From an uncultured Aquimarina sp. (GTDB lineage Bacteria > Bacteroidota > Bacteroidia > Flavobacteriales > Flavobacteriaceae): a stretch of DNA of 64,000 bases. Below the pieces are notes generated by a model. The model searched no databases and was not told the origin of the DNA. It saw nothing but the letters and a program-made list of their open reading frames with translations. The stretch lies in the NCBI GenBank assembly GCA_947502885.1, contig CANNBP010000008.1, forward strand, positions 1-64,000. Reading direction: 5' to 3'. Positions 8,350 through 18,502 of the stretch are shown here, one piece after another. The position numbers were made by a program, and so were the translations under genes. Each line of letters starts with the position of its first letter. Position 1 is the stretch's first letter.

Positions 8350-8357
8350 TATATTTG
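8350..8357 (+). promoter_or_regulatory. Putative -7 promoter element for gdhA
   Basis: TATATTTG fits TAnnTTTG and lies 47 bp upstream of the gdhA start codon in the 100-bp gap after the PLP enzyme gene. No exact -33 TTTG was found. Confidence 0.35.
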
Positions 8358-8392
8358 ACCTAAAATTTCAACTTTTAGTTAAGGTCTATTAA

Positions 8393-9748
<1,356 letters not shown>

Positions 9749-9776
9749 ATGCCTTTTACGATAAAATAAATAAGAG

Positions 9777-9805
9777 CCGTTTGAGTTTACCTCAAACGGT
9801 TTTTT
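9777..9805 (+). terminator. Rho-independent terminator after gdhA
   Basis: Perfect 9-bp stem CCGTTTGAG / CTCAAACGG (9777-9785 with 9791-9799), 5-nt loop, followed by six T residues. Confidence 0.9.
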
Positions 9806-9836
9806 GTTACAGAAATATTTTAAGATTTGAGGCACG

Positions 9837-10556
9837 GTGATTGTTAATACATCAGCAATAGTTATACATTCTTTACGTTATGGTGAAGCAGATCTCATTG
9901 TTTCATTATATACAAAAGGATATGGCTTACGTTCATACTTGTTAAAAGGAATAATGAAATCCAAACGGGGTAAACTAAGGGCTTCTTTGTTTCAACCTCT
10001 AACACTTTTAGAAATTCAAGCAGTGCATAAGGACAAAGGGTCTTTAGAGCGAATAAAAGAAGCTAGGATAAGGACTGTGTATAATACCTTGCATTCAGAT
10101 TATGTGAAGAATGCATTGGTTTTTTTTGTATCAGAAGTGCTAAAAAATTCTATTCGAGAAGAAGAAACCAATAAAGATTTGTTTGAATATATAGAAACAG
10201 CATTAATATGGTTAGATTCAAATGATAATATAGGTAATTTTCATATCGTGTTTTTAACCAAGCTTACTCAGTATTTAGGATTTTATCCAGATGCCTCGCA
10301 TATAGATTCTGAGTATTTTAATATGGAAGAAGGTATTTTTCAATCTGTAATTTCTAATGCGTATTGTTTGAAAGGAGATCAAGTACAGCAGTTTAAGCAA
10401 TTTTTGGGCACGACATTTGAGACAAGTATGAATATTAAATTATCAAAGATGTTGCGAAGAGAAATACTAGTTATGCTATTAGTATATTTTGAGTTACATT
10501 TGCACGGTTTTAAGAAACCAAAATCTCTTTCTGTTCTAAACGAAATTTTTAACTAA
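9837..10556 (+). CDS. recO: DNA repair protein RecO
   Basis: 239 residues, normal for Bacteroidota RecO. The N-terminal OB-fold is recognisable from TSAIVIHSLRYGEADLIVSLYTKGYG and YLLKGIMKSKRGKLRASLFQPLTLLEI, followed by a helical C-terminal part. RecO acts in the RecF/RecOR pathway, loading RecA on SSB-covered gaps. The start codon is GTG at 9837, chosen because it is the first codon that yields the family N-terminus and no ATG is nearby. Stop is 4 bp before the TonB-dependent receptor gene, suggesting co-transcription of unrelated functions. Confidence 0.92.
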   Translation: MIVNTSAIVIHSLRYGEADLIVSLYTKGYGLRSYLLKGIMKSKRGKLRASLFQPLTLLEIQAVHKDKGSLERIKEARIRTVYNTLHSDYVKNALVFFVSEVLKNSIREEETNKDLFEYIETALIWLDSNDNIGNFHIVFLTKLTQYLGFYPDASHIDSEYFNMEEGIFQSVISNAYCLKGDQVQQFKQFLGTTFETSMNIKLSKMLRREILVMLLVYFELHLHGFKKPKSLSVLNEIFN

Positions 10557-10560
10557 GGTA

Positions 10561-12966
10561 ATGCGTTTATTTATATTTTTTTTATTTTCCATTTTTATTG
10601 TATGCTATGGAAATGCTCAAAGAATTACTGTATACAGTACTTCAAATTATGAGCCAATTCCGAACGTAGCAATATTTAATGAAGATAAATCCAAAACAAC
10701 CATTACAGATTTTGATGGGGTTGCAGATATTTCAGAATTTTCGACAGATGAGATGTTGTATTTTACATATATCTCTCATATCGGCACCAATATTCAGAAA
10801 TCCAAACTACTTAAATCTTTAAAAGTTTACTTAAAACCTGATGAGAATCAACTTTCAGAAGTCGTTATTTCTGTATCAAAATGGGAGCAAGAGCAAAATG
10901 ATGTAACACAAAAAATCGTTAGCCTTTCGGCAAACGAGATTGCCTTATCAACACCTCAGACCTCAGCAGATCTTTTGCAAAGTAGTGGTCAAGTATTTAT
11001 ACAAAAAAGCCAATTAGGAGGAGGAAGTCCTATAATAAGAGGGTTTTCTACCAATAGATTATTGTTAACTGTAGATGGTGTTCGTATGAATACTGCAATT
11101 TTTAGAGGAGGTAATGTACAAAATGTAATATCGATTGATCCTTTTACAATAGATAGAACAGAAGTAATATTAGGACCTGGTTCTGTAGTATATGGTAGTG
11201 ATGCGGTAGGAGGAGTGATGAATTTTTATACCACACAACCCAAATTTGCTAAAAATGATAAGCTTGATTTTTCGGGAAATGCATTAGCAAGATATGCTAG
11301 TGCAAGTAAAGAGAAGACTGGGCATATTGATTTTAATATAGGTATAGAAAAATGGTCTTTTTTGACTAGTATAAGTTATACCGATTTTGATGATTTAAAG
11401 ATGGGGTCTCATGGTCCAGATGAGTACCTAAGAAATGAATATGTTGAAATAGCAAATACACAAGATGTGGTTATTCAAAATCCAGATCCCGAAACTCAAA
11501 TTTTTACTGGATACGATCAAATCAATTTGTTGCAAAAGGTACGTTTTGCTCCGAACGACAAATGGGATTTTAATGCCAACCTTTTATATACAGAAACCTC
11601 AGATTATCCAAGATATGACCGTTTGATTAGACCTAGAGATGGTACACTTAGGTCGGCAGAGTGGTACTATGGACCACAACGTTGGTTTATGGGGAATTTA
11701 AATTTAACCCACGTATCTAGAAGTAATTTATATGATACCATGATGGTGACTGGTGCTTATCAATATTTTGAAGAAAGTAGAAATGATCGAAACTTAAATA
11801 GTACCACATTAGAAAGAACACAAGAGCAAGTAGATGCATATTCTATTAATTTTGATTTCGAAAAAAAATTTAATACCAATACTGCATTGTATTATGGGAT
11901 AGAGTATGTCTTAAACCAAGTATATTCAGATGGCTCAAACAAGGATATAGAGACAGGAGACATTGTAGATGCACCTTCAAGATATCCTGATGGAGCTACT
12001 TGGCAATCCATAGCAGCGTATTCGAGTATTAAACATAAGTTAAGCGAAAAACTTAGATTTCAGGGTGGACTACGCTATAATAGGATTATATTGTATTCAG
12101 AATTTAATAGTAAGTTTTTTGACTTCCCTTTTAACGAGGCTAATATTGATACCGAAGCCTTAACAGGAACTGCAGGTTTAAGTTGGTTGCCAAATAATCA
12201 AATACAATGGAAACTAAATTTCTCTACAGCTTTCAGAGCACCAAATATTGATGATGTTGGTAAAATATTTGATTCAGAACCAGGATCTGTTGTCGTACCC
12301 AATCCAGATTTAAAATCTGAATATGCATATAATGGAGAACTTGGGGTAAAGCTATCTTTTGATACTAATTTTTCTATTGATTTATCGACTTATTATACAC
12401 ATCTTAGGGATGCTTTGGTGCGAAGAGATTTTAGTCTTAATGGAGAAACAACGATAGAATTTGATGGAGAGCCAAGTAATGTGCAGGCTATTCAAAACGC
12501 AGCAAATGCAAAAGTGTATGGTTTTGAAGCGGGATTAGAATATCTGTTTGGTAAAAACTTTAAACTAACTTCTAAATATACTTTTGTCGGGGGAGAAGAA
12601 GAATTAGATAGTGGTGAGATAGCACCTTCAAGACATGTTTCTCCTCAATTTGGGACTACGAATTTAACGTATACCTTACCAAAATTAACAATTGATGCTT
12701 TTGCAACTTATAATGGCGAATTGGATTTTGAAGATCTTGCTCCATCAGAACATAGTAAAGAGTATTTGTATGCATTAGACGAAAGAGGAAATCCTTATTC
12801 TCCGTCATGGTATACTTTAAACGTAAGAACACAGTATCAGTTTACCGAGAATATTCAAGGCACATTTTCTGTAGAAAATATAACCGATCAAAGATATAGG
12901 CCATACTCTTCGGGTATTGCTGCAGCTGGAAGAAACTTTATTATGTCATTAAAATATTCTTTATAA
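10561..12966 (+). CDS. TonB-dependent outer-membrane receptor
   Basis: 801 residues. A signal peptide ends YGNAQ; next comes a CarboxypepD_reg-like N-terminal extension (residues ~21-95), then a plug domain (~120-225) with PIIRGFSTNRLLLTVDGVRMN and GPGSVVYGSDAVGGVMNFYT, and a long beta-barrel with the AFRAPNIDDVGKIF and NPDLKSEYAYNGELG motifs of receptor barrels; the C-terminus SLKYSL is a last beta strand. It takes up a ligand (siderophore, haem, cobalamin or other) using TonB energy. The ligand cannot be assigned; no neighbouring uptake genes help. It follows recO by 4 bp and precedes a HAD gene by 20 bp. Confidence 0.93.
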   Translation: MRLFIFFLFSIFIVCYGNAQRITVYSTSNYEPIPNVAIFNEDKSKTTITDFDGVADISEFSTDEMLYFTYISHIGTNIQKSKLLKSLKVYLKPDENQLSEVVISVSKWEQEQNDVTQKIVSLSANEIALSTPQTSADLLQSSGQVFIQKSQLGGGSPIIRGFSTNRLLLTVDGVRMNTAIFRGGNVQNVISIDPFTIDRTEVILGPGSVVYGSDAVGGVMNFYTTQPKFAKNDKLDFSGNALARYASASKEKTGHIDFNIGIEKWSFLTSISYTDFDDLKMGSHGPDEYLRNEYVEIANTQDVVIQNPDPETQIFTGYDQINLLQKVRFAPNDKWDFNANLLYTETSDYPRYDRLIRPRDGTLRSAEWYYGPQRWFMGNLNLTHVSRSNLYDTMMVTGAYQYFEESRNDRNLNSTTLERTQEQVDAYSINFDFEKKFNTNTALYYGIEYVLNQVYSDGSNKDIETGDIVDAPSRYPDGATWQSIAAYSSIKHKLSEKLRFQGGLRYNRIILYSEFNSKFFDFPFNEANIDTEALTGTAGLSWLPNNQIQWKLNFSTAFRAPNIDDVGKIFDSEPGSVVVPNPDLKSEYAYNGELGVKLSFDTNFSIDLSTYYTHLRDALVRRDFSLNGETTIEFDGEPSNVQAIQNAANAKVYGFEAGLEYLFGKNFKLTSKYTFVGGEEELDSGEIAPSRHVSPQFGTTNLTYTLPKLTIDAFATYNGELDFEDLAPSEHSKEYLYALDERGNPYSPSWYTLNVRTQYQFTENIQGTFSVENITDQRYRPYSSGIAAAGRNFIMSLKYSL

Positions 12967-12986
12967 GAAATAATATACGGGCTTCA

Positions 12987-13649
12987 ATGAAAAATAAACT
13001 CTTCATTTTTGATATAGATGGTACGCTTACAGATAGTGTGCCTATGTATTTGATGTCTGTAACCCGTTCATTAGCGGCTATGGGCATTAGTAATATTGAT
13101 ACTGACTATAATAATTATAAACACCATAGTGATAGTTATGCGTTGCGATATAACTATGAACGTAATTTTAAAGAAACTGCTCCAGAGAGTTTATTAGATG
13201 ATTTTGAAAATGATTTGATAGATCAAATGAATACATTTAATGAGGTAAAAGAAATCGTTGGAGCAAGATCATTAATTCAGTTTTTTAGAAATAAAGAAAT
13301 ACCATTTTGTTTTGCTACCGGAGCTTTGCCTAAGCCAGCAAAGATAAAATTAGAGCAATGTGATATTTGGTATGATGAACAAATATTGTCTACTTCAAAA
13401 ACGCATGAATCCAGAGAGGGGTTTGTTTTAAATGCTATAGAACAGGCTAAAGAATTTTACAATAAAACAGAATTCGATCAAATTATATCTGTTGGAGATG
13501 GGGTTTGGGATCTTAAAACAGCGCAAAACCTTTCGTTAGACTTTATAGGTATAGGTAACAATAATAAGGAGGCTCTTGTTCAAAAAGGGGCTCAACATTG
13601 TTTTTCAAATATACAGGAGTTTCAAAATTCACTTACTAGTCTTTTTTAG
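12987..13649 (+). CDS. HAD-superfamily hydrolase (phosphoglycolate phosphatase-like)
   Basis: 220 residues with the four HAD motifs: motif I DIDGT (Asp9 and Asp11), motif II in FCFATGALPKP (Thr), motif III lysine in the PKPAKIKLEQ region, and motif IV VGDGVWDLKTA. An alpha-helical cap lies between motifs I and II (subfamily I, PGP/beta-PGM-like). It is likely a small-molecule phosphatase; the substrate is unknown. It follows the TonB-dependent receptor by 20 bp and may be the last gene of a recO-receptor-HAD transcript. The final 14 bp overlap the convergent SnoaL-like gene. Confidence 0.88.
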   Translation: MKNKLFIFDIDGTLTDSVPMYLMSVTRSLAAMGISNIDTDYNNYKHHSDSYALRYNYERNFKETAPESLLDDFENDLIDQMNTFNEVKEIVGARSLIQFFRNKEIPFCFATGALPKPAKIKLEQCDIWYDEQILSTSKTHESREGFVLNAIEQAKEFYNKTEFDQIISVGDGVWDLKTAQNLSLDFIGIGNNNKEALVQKGAQHCFSNIQEFQNSLTSLF

Positions 13650-14127
13650 ACTTTAGTTTTTGAATAAGTTGAGAATCAAAAGCTTTTTTTAAGGCTGTAA
13701 TCTCGTTTACATTATCATTTGGGATTGCAATAGATAATACATAGTGTTTTATTTTCCATCCATTGGGTGTTTTCTCTAAAATTCCGCTACCCCTACAAAT
13801 ACCCATTTGCGTATCTAAAAGTTCATCAAACCATGCTATGCTAGTTTTTTCTTTCAAGAAAATATTTCTTTCTAATGTAGAAAAACTCCATGCTTTTCCT
13901 TTATCAAAATGAGGTTTTGCATAGGATTTAAATTCAGGAATAGTCCAGTTTTCGGTTGGATCTGTCCCGATAAAAATAGCATCCTTAGACATGAATTCGA
14001 AATAAGATTCAAAATCTGCATCTGCCGCGGCTTTATGCCATTGTTCAAGAACAGTATCTATTTCTTTAACTTGTTGTGCAGTACTATAGAAACTGCATAT
14101 TAGAAAAAAAAGGAGGATCTTCTTCAT
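13636..14127 (-). CDS. Secreted SnoaL/NTF2-like protein
   Basis: 163 residues with an N-terminal signal peptide (MKKILLFFLICSFYSTAQ). The mature part follows the SnoaL/DUF4440 pattern: a helix VLEQWHKAAADADFESYFEFM, then SKDAIFIGTDPTENW and strands ending in GSGILEKTPNGWKIKHYVLS. NTF2-like folds of this group bind or convert small ligands; no catalytic residues can be assigned. The gene follows the lipoprotein gene by 2 bp in a two-gene operon and its 3' end overlaps the HAD gene on the other strand by 14 bp. Confidence 0.8.
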   Translation of the reverse strand: MKKILLFFLICSFYSTAQQVKEIDTVLEQWHKAAADADFESYFEFMSKDAIFIGTDPTENWTIPEFKSYAKPHFDKGKAWSFSTLERNIFLKEKTSIAWFDELLDTQMGICRGSGILEKTPNGWKIKHYVLSIAIPNDNVNEITALKKAFDSQLIQKLKSKKD

Positions 14128-14129
14128 AA

Positions 14130-14663
14130 TTAATTTTCTGTATTCTTAGGGTCTCTAAGTAGTTCTTTTTCAATGTTTTCGGGAATAGCAAGAGATAATT
14201 CATTTAATTGAATGATCAGGCTATTATAGGCTTTTATTAATCGAGTATTGGCTTCGATTAGTTTTTTGGGATCAGGATGTTTTTTTTCAGAAATAATCTG
14301 TAGTAAACCTTTTTCAGTATGTAGAATATTACTTCTGGATTTAATAGGGTTTACTGCAAGATCTTTAGGGATATTTTGTTTGAAGGTATGTACTAATAGG
14401 CTTAGGCTATCACTATATTTATTTATATAAAAAGGATTGGAACCTCGTAAAGTAGTAATTAGATTTCTTAAATTTTGAAAATCTTCAAAGCTCTCTAAGT
14501 TTTTTTCTGCTTCAGTAGAAAGTTTTACAAGGTCAAGTTTAATTTTTTCAGTAGAGAGACTATCCAATTTAATAATTGGTTTTTCGGTGTTAATTTTGGC
14601 CTTCCTGTCATCTTGACACCCAAAACAAAGAAGTGTAATTCCTATTAAAAGAAATATTCTCAT
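14130..14663 (-). CDS. Hypothetical lipoprotein
   Basis: 177 residues with a lipoprotein signal and lipobox CFGC (Cys16), so probably anchored in a membrane facing the periplasm or surface. The remainder is highly charged and predicted mostly helical (KLDLVKLSTEAEKNLESFEDF; TRLIKAYNSLIIQLNELS), with no motif I recognise. It is transcribed just before the SnoaL-like gene, only 2 bp apart, so the two products may work together at the envelope. Confidence 0.7.
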   Translation of the reverse strand: MRIFLLIGITLLCFGCQDDRKAKINTEKPIIKLDSLSTEKIKLDLVKLSTEAEKNLESFEDFQNLRNLITTLRGSNPFYINKYSDSLSLLVHTFKQNIPKDLAVNPIKSRSNILHTEKGLLQIISEKKHPDPKKLIEANTRLIKAYNSLIIQLNELSLAIPENIEKELLRDPKNTEN

Positions 14664-15083
14664 TTAGTAATTTTTAGTAAGGACTCAAAAATAAGACATT
14701 TATGGCAATTAAAATGTTTAATATCGAGTACATTCGAAGTTTGTTTTTATTCCCGTAAATAGTTTGATTGTTGCTGACTTCTGTTATTTTAATATGCTGC
14801 CTTACACTGTAAAACCTACACTTTGTGGTACATTTCTTTCTTTAAACAATGTTTCTGTTTCTTAGTAAATAGCGCTTATGTACAACACCAGAAACGAATT
14901 CTAATCGTACTGCAACGAATTCTAATAATGTACTAGTTTGGATTGTTTTAGAGACTACTTTAGCAGCTGTATTCGATCTTAAAAACCATGATTACCATAA
15001 AATTTGTATGGGCAAACTATATAAAAAATGGCTCATAACTTTATTAATTAATGAATCACACAAACTCTTAATTACTATAAAAC
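14664..15083. other. Intergenic regulatory region before first protease gene
   Basis: 420 bp without a gene. It is the divergent space between the lipoprotein operon and the protease cluster, and contains the paired direct repeats at 14894-14924 and the leader motif ACACAAACT at 15058-15066, both listed separately. Confidence 0.6.
14894..14924 (+). promoter_or_regulatory. Paired direct repeats, 21-bp spacing (candidate LytTR-type operator)
   Basis: ACGAATTCTA occurs at 14894-14903 and again at 14915-14924, exactly 21 bp apart; flanks extend the match (AACGAATTCTAAT in both). The pair ends 160 bp before the start codon. The same arrangement lies before the second protease gene. Confidence 0.6.
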
Positions 15084-18000
15084 ATGTATTTAAAACGATT
15101 ATCCCCAAGGAAACCAAGACTAGTGACTCTAGTCAAAAAAGCGTTTATTGTAGGCGCTTTATGTATTAGTGCAGCTACTTATGCGCAGGATGGAAAAACT
15201 AGCATTATTAGTAATAGTGAAGCAAGTTTTTATGCGTCTCTTTTTTCTAATGCAAAAGGAACGGCTTTAAAAATTAATTTAGATGCGGAAGCAATTGATC
15301 TAAAGGTTAATTTTAGAAAAGGAGATCCAAATAAATATGACGTTATAGGAAGTCTTAAAGACGGATCCTTATTTTCTGTTTCAAAATCAAATGAAAAATT
15401 TTCTGGAAAGATAGTTTCTGCTGATAGAACTAAAGCATATAGAATATCTACTAACAGTCAAGGACAGGTAGTATCTAAATCGGTAGATCCTAATCATATA
15501 ATGTGTACAAAATACCATAGTCACAGTCAAAAAAGTAGAAGAGATACTTCTAATGATACTTTTTCAAAGGCGCAGCCAGAATACGAAAGTTTACCAGGAG
15601 CTACTCATGTAATCTATTTGGATTTTGATGGAGAATTGGTAAAAAATACTAGTTGGAATAATGGTAGAGATATTAATGCTCAACCCTCTGGTATGAGTGA
15701 TCAGTCTATCTTAAATGTATGGAGAAATATAGCAGAGGATTTTGCTCCTTTTAAAGTAAACGTTACTACAAAAAGAAGTGCGTTTGATGCCGTTCCTAAG
15801 AACAGGAGAATTATGTGTATTTGGACACCTACCAAAACTGCAGCACCAAATGCTGGTGGTGTAGCTTGGATTAATGGTTTTAGTGCTAATAACGATGAAC
15901 CTACTTGGGCATTTATCTTGAGAGGAGATCAAGCTGCAGGAGAAGTAGGATCTCATGAGATAGGTCATACACTTGGTTTACGTCACGATGGTAATTCTAG
16001 TACTACTTACTATGCAGGACACAATGGTTGGGCTCCTATTATGGGAGTAAGCTATTATTATAAAAGAGTTGGTCATTGGAGTCTAGGTGAATATAATGGT
16101 GCAAATAATAAAGAAGATGATGTAGCGATAATGTCTGGTACCAGAAATGGATTTGGGTTTAGAACAGATGATCATGGTAATACGAAAGATAATGCTACAG
16201 AGCTACGTTCTGATGCAGACGGAAACGTTTCGGGATCAAATAATAAAGGATTGATTGAAAAAAGAACTGATAAAGATGTATTTTCTTTTACCACTTCTGG
16301 AGGAAACGTAAATTTCAATTTTAATCCTCATGAATGGTATGCAAGTTTAGATATCAAAGCAAGAATTCTTAATAGTAATGGACAAGAAGTTGCCTCTTCG
16401 GATCTAGCAGGATTAAATGCTGTCATCAACACTAATTTGGATAAAGGAACATACTATATCGAAATTGATGGAGTAGGTGAAGGAGCTAACCCTAGCGTAG
16501 GATATTCTGATTATTCTTCTTTAGGTAATTTTACAATATCTGGAAAATATCCTAAAGGAGCTGGTACGGATACACAAGCTCCTACAGTACCAACTGCATT
16601 GGTAGCTTCTAATGAAACAAAAACGACCATTGATCTTAATTGGTCAGCCTCTACAGATAATGTGGGAGTAACAGGATATGATGTATATCAGGGAAATAAC
16701 ATGATTGCCTCAGTAAATGATACAAGATATCAGGTTATGGGATTAACGGCTGGTACAGATTATTCATTTAGAATAAAAGCAAAAGATGCTGCAGGAAACG
16801 AATCTGGATTTAGTAATACTGCTACTGCTTCTACTTTAGAAGATACAGATACCGAAGCTCCTACAGAGCCGACAGAACTAACCGCTTCTAACGAAACTCA
16901 AACAACTATTGATCTTACTTGGATAGCTGCTACAGATAATGTAGGTGTAATAGGATACGATGTGTATCAAGGAAACACTATGATTACAACAGTAACAAAT
17001 ACAATGCATCAAGTAACAGGATTAACAGCGGGTACAGCGTATACATTTAAAGTATTGGCAAAGGACGCTGCAGGAAACGAATCAAGATTTAGTAATGTAG
17101 TAACTGCTTCTACTCTACCTGAAGATACTACAGATACAGAAGCTCCTACTGAGCCAACTGAATTGATGGCTTCTAATGAGACTCAAACTACTATCGATCT
17201 TTCTTGGATAGCTGCTACCGATAATGTAGGAGTAACAGGATACGATGTGTATCAAGGTGATGTGAAAATAGCATCTGTAAATGATGTTAGATATCAGGCG
17301 ACCGGATTAACAGCGGGTACAGAGTATATGTTCAAAGTATTGGCAAAAGATGCTGCAGGAAACGAGTCTAGGTTTAGTAATGTTGTAACTGCTTCTACTT
17401 TACCAGAAGATACAATGGACACTGAAGCTCCTTCAACTCCAACTGAACTTACGGCTTCAAATATCATGCAAACGACTTTATCACTTACATGGACCGCTTC
17501 TACAGATAATGTGGGGGTAACAGGATATAATGTGTATCAAGGTAATGCTATGATAGGTACAACAGCACAAACATCTTTTAATGTTTCAGGTTTAACAGCT
17601 GCAACAACTTATGAGTTTACTGTAATAGCATTGGATGCTGCAGAAAATATGTCTAGAAGTAGTAATGTGGCTTCTGCAACAACTAAAGATGCGGATACAA
17701 ACAACATTTGTGAAGGAGTAGAGCCTTGGCAGTGGGGAGTACCATATCAAACGGGTGATAGAGTAGTATACAGAGGAAATCTTTTTGAGAAATTGGATCG
17801 TGGATGGAAATTCATTGGAAAATGTGGAGCAAGTGGTTGTGACGGAATTAACGAATGGAAATCGGGAACTACATATAATTCAGGAGATCAGGTTGTGTAC
17901 AGAGGTAACTTATGGGAGCGTACTAATAGAGGATGGGTATTTGTATCGTCTTGTGGAGCTAAGTCTGGTAAAATATCACCTCCAGAAGGTATAGTTAAAG

Positions 18001-18209
18001 CATATCCAATTCCAGCAAAAAACAAGTTAAATATAGTATTTAACCCTTCAGAGAAAACAGTATATAGCATCGTTGATATCACTGGTAAAGTAGTCGCTCG
18101 TGGTGATTACAAACCTACTATTAGTGTCGAAAACTTGAAAGCGGGAACTTATATTTTAAGACTGATCTCTCGTAACGCAACTAATAATGTCCCTTTTGTG
18201 AAAAAATAG
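15084..18209 (+). CDS. T9SS-exported metzincin metalloprotease with FN3 and CBM5/12-like modules
   Basis: 1041 residues. Signal peptide ending ATYAQ; propeptide to about residue 165; metzincin-type catalytic domain with HEIGHTLGLRH (zinc ligands His291, His295, His301, catalytic Glu292) and a Met-turn in WAPIMGVSY; PPC (pre-peptidase C-terminal) domain ~393-485; four fibronectin type III modules ~496-869; two Trp-rich carbohydrate-binding modules like CBM5/12 (~876-915 and 917-957, each W..G..Y..GD.VVYRGNL); T9SS sorting domain from ~970 (YPIPAKNKLNIVF). It is a secreted endopeptidase probably tethered to polysaccharide or protein-chitin material. First of three tandem protease genes; a strong terminator follows. 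Confidence 0.9.
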   Translation: MYLKRLSPRKPRLVTLVKKAFIVGALCISAATYAQDGKTSIISNSEASFYASLFSNAKGTALKINLDAEAIDLKVNFRKGDPNKYDVIGSLKDGSLFSVSKSNEKFSGKIVSADRTKAYRISTNSQGQVVSKSVDPNHIMCTKYHSHSQKSRRDTSNDTFSKAQPEYESLPGATHVIYLDFDGELVKNTSWNNGRDINAQPSGMSDQSILNVWRNIAEDFAPFKVNVTTKRSAFDAVPKNRRIMCIWTPTKTAAPNAGGVAWINGFSANNDEPTWAFILRGDQAAGEVGSHEIGHTLGLRHDGNSSTTYYAGHNGWAPIMGVSYYYKRVGHWSLGEYNGANNKEDDVAIMSGTRNGFGFRTDDHGNTKDNATELRSDADGNVSGSNNKGLIEKRTDKDVFSFTTSGGNVNFNFNPHEWYASLDIKARILNSNGQEVASSDLAGLNAVINTNLDKGTYYIEIDGVGEGANPSVGYSDYSSLGNFTISGKYPKGAGTDTQAPTVPTALVASNETKTTIDLNWSASTDNVGVTGYDVYQGNNMIASVNDTRYQVMGLTAGTDYSFRIKAKDAAGNESGFSNTATASTLEDTDTEAPTEPTELTASNETQTTIDLTWIAATDNVGVIGYDVYQGNTMITTVTNTMHQVTGLTAGTAYTFKVLAKDAAGNESRFSNVVTASTLPEDTTDTEAPTEPTELMASNETQTTIDLSWIAATDNVGVTGYDVYQGDVKIASVNDVRYQATGLTAGTEYMFKVLAKDAAGNESRFSNVVTASTLPEDTMDTEAPSTPTELTASNIMQTTLSLTWTASTDNVGVTGYNVYQGNAMIGTTAQTSFNVSGLTAATTYEFTVIALDAAENMSRSSNVASATTKDADTNNICEGVEPWQWGVPYQTGDRVVYRGNLFEKLDRGWKFIGKCGASGCDGINEWKSGTTYNSGDQVVYRGNLWERTNRGWVFVSSCGAKSGKISPPEGIVKAYPIPAKNKLNIVFNPSEKTVYSIVDITGKVVARGDYKPTISVENLKAGTYILRLISRNATNNVPFVKK
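16569..17690 (+). repeat. Four tandem FN3-encoding repeats (~279-285 bp)
   Basis: Units start at about 16569, 16848, 17133 and 17418 with GATAC.GAAGCTCCT-like sequence. They are strongly alike at the DNA level and also resemble FN3 units in the next two genes (about 20029-20300, 23746-24015, 24027-24290). Confidence 0.85.
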
Positions 18210-18243
18210 TGTAAAGTTCTCTAAATTAATAGAGCAAAGTTTT

Positions 18244-18272
18244 GAGGCTGTCTGTATAGACAGCCTCTTTTT
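18244..18272 (+). terminator. Rho-independent terminator after first protease gene
   Basis: Perfect 10-bp stem GAGGCTGTCT / AGACAGCCTC with a GTAT loop, followed by five T residues. Confidence 0.92.
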
Positions 18273-18312
18273 GTTGTTAAAATATTCTTTTTTTATAAAA
18301 AATAATTTCTAA

Positions 18313-18343
18313 ACGAATTCTAAATGCTTGATTACGAATTCTG
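18313..18343 (+). promoter_or_regulatory. Paired direct repeats, 21-bp spacing (second copy of candidate operator)
   Basis: ACGAATTCTA at 18313-18322 and ACGAATTCTG at 18334-18343, again 21 bp apart and ending 160 bp before the start codon of the second protease gene, exactly as upstream of the first. Confidence 0.6.
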
Positions 18344-18502
18344 AATAAACCTTAACATTTACTTGGTTTAAGCCTCTTTTTTATAAAGTAAGAAATAGGT
18401 TAATAAAATGTAAATAGTACAATATTTTTTGCAAAACGCTGAAAATGTTGTAATTATGTAGCAACTAAACTAATTATATATTAACACAAACTTAAATTTA
18501 AA

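Noticed and set aside
13636..13649. Overlap between the HAD and SnoaL-like genes as a frameshift or annotation error
   Set aside because: Both reading frames end with plausible family C-termini; a 14-bp convergent overlap is common in compact genomes.
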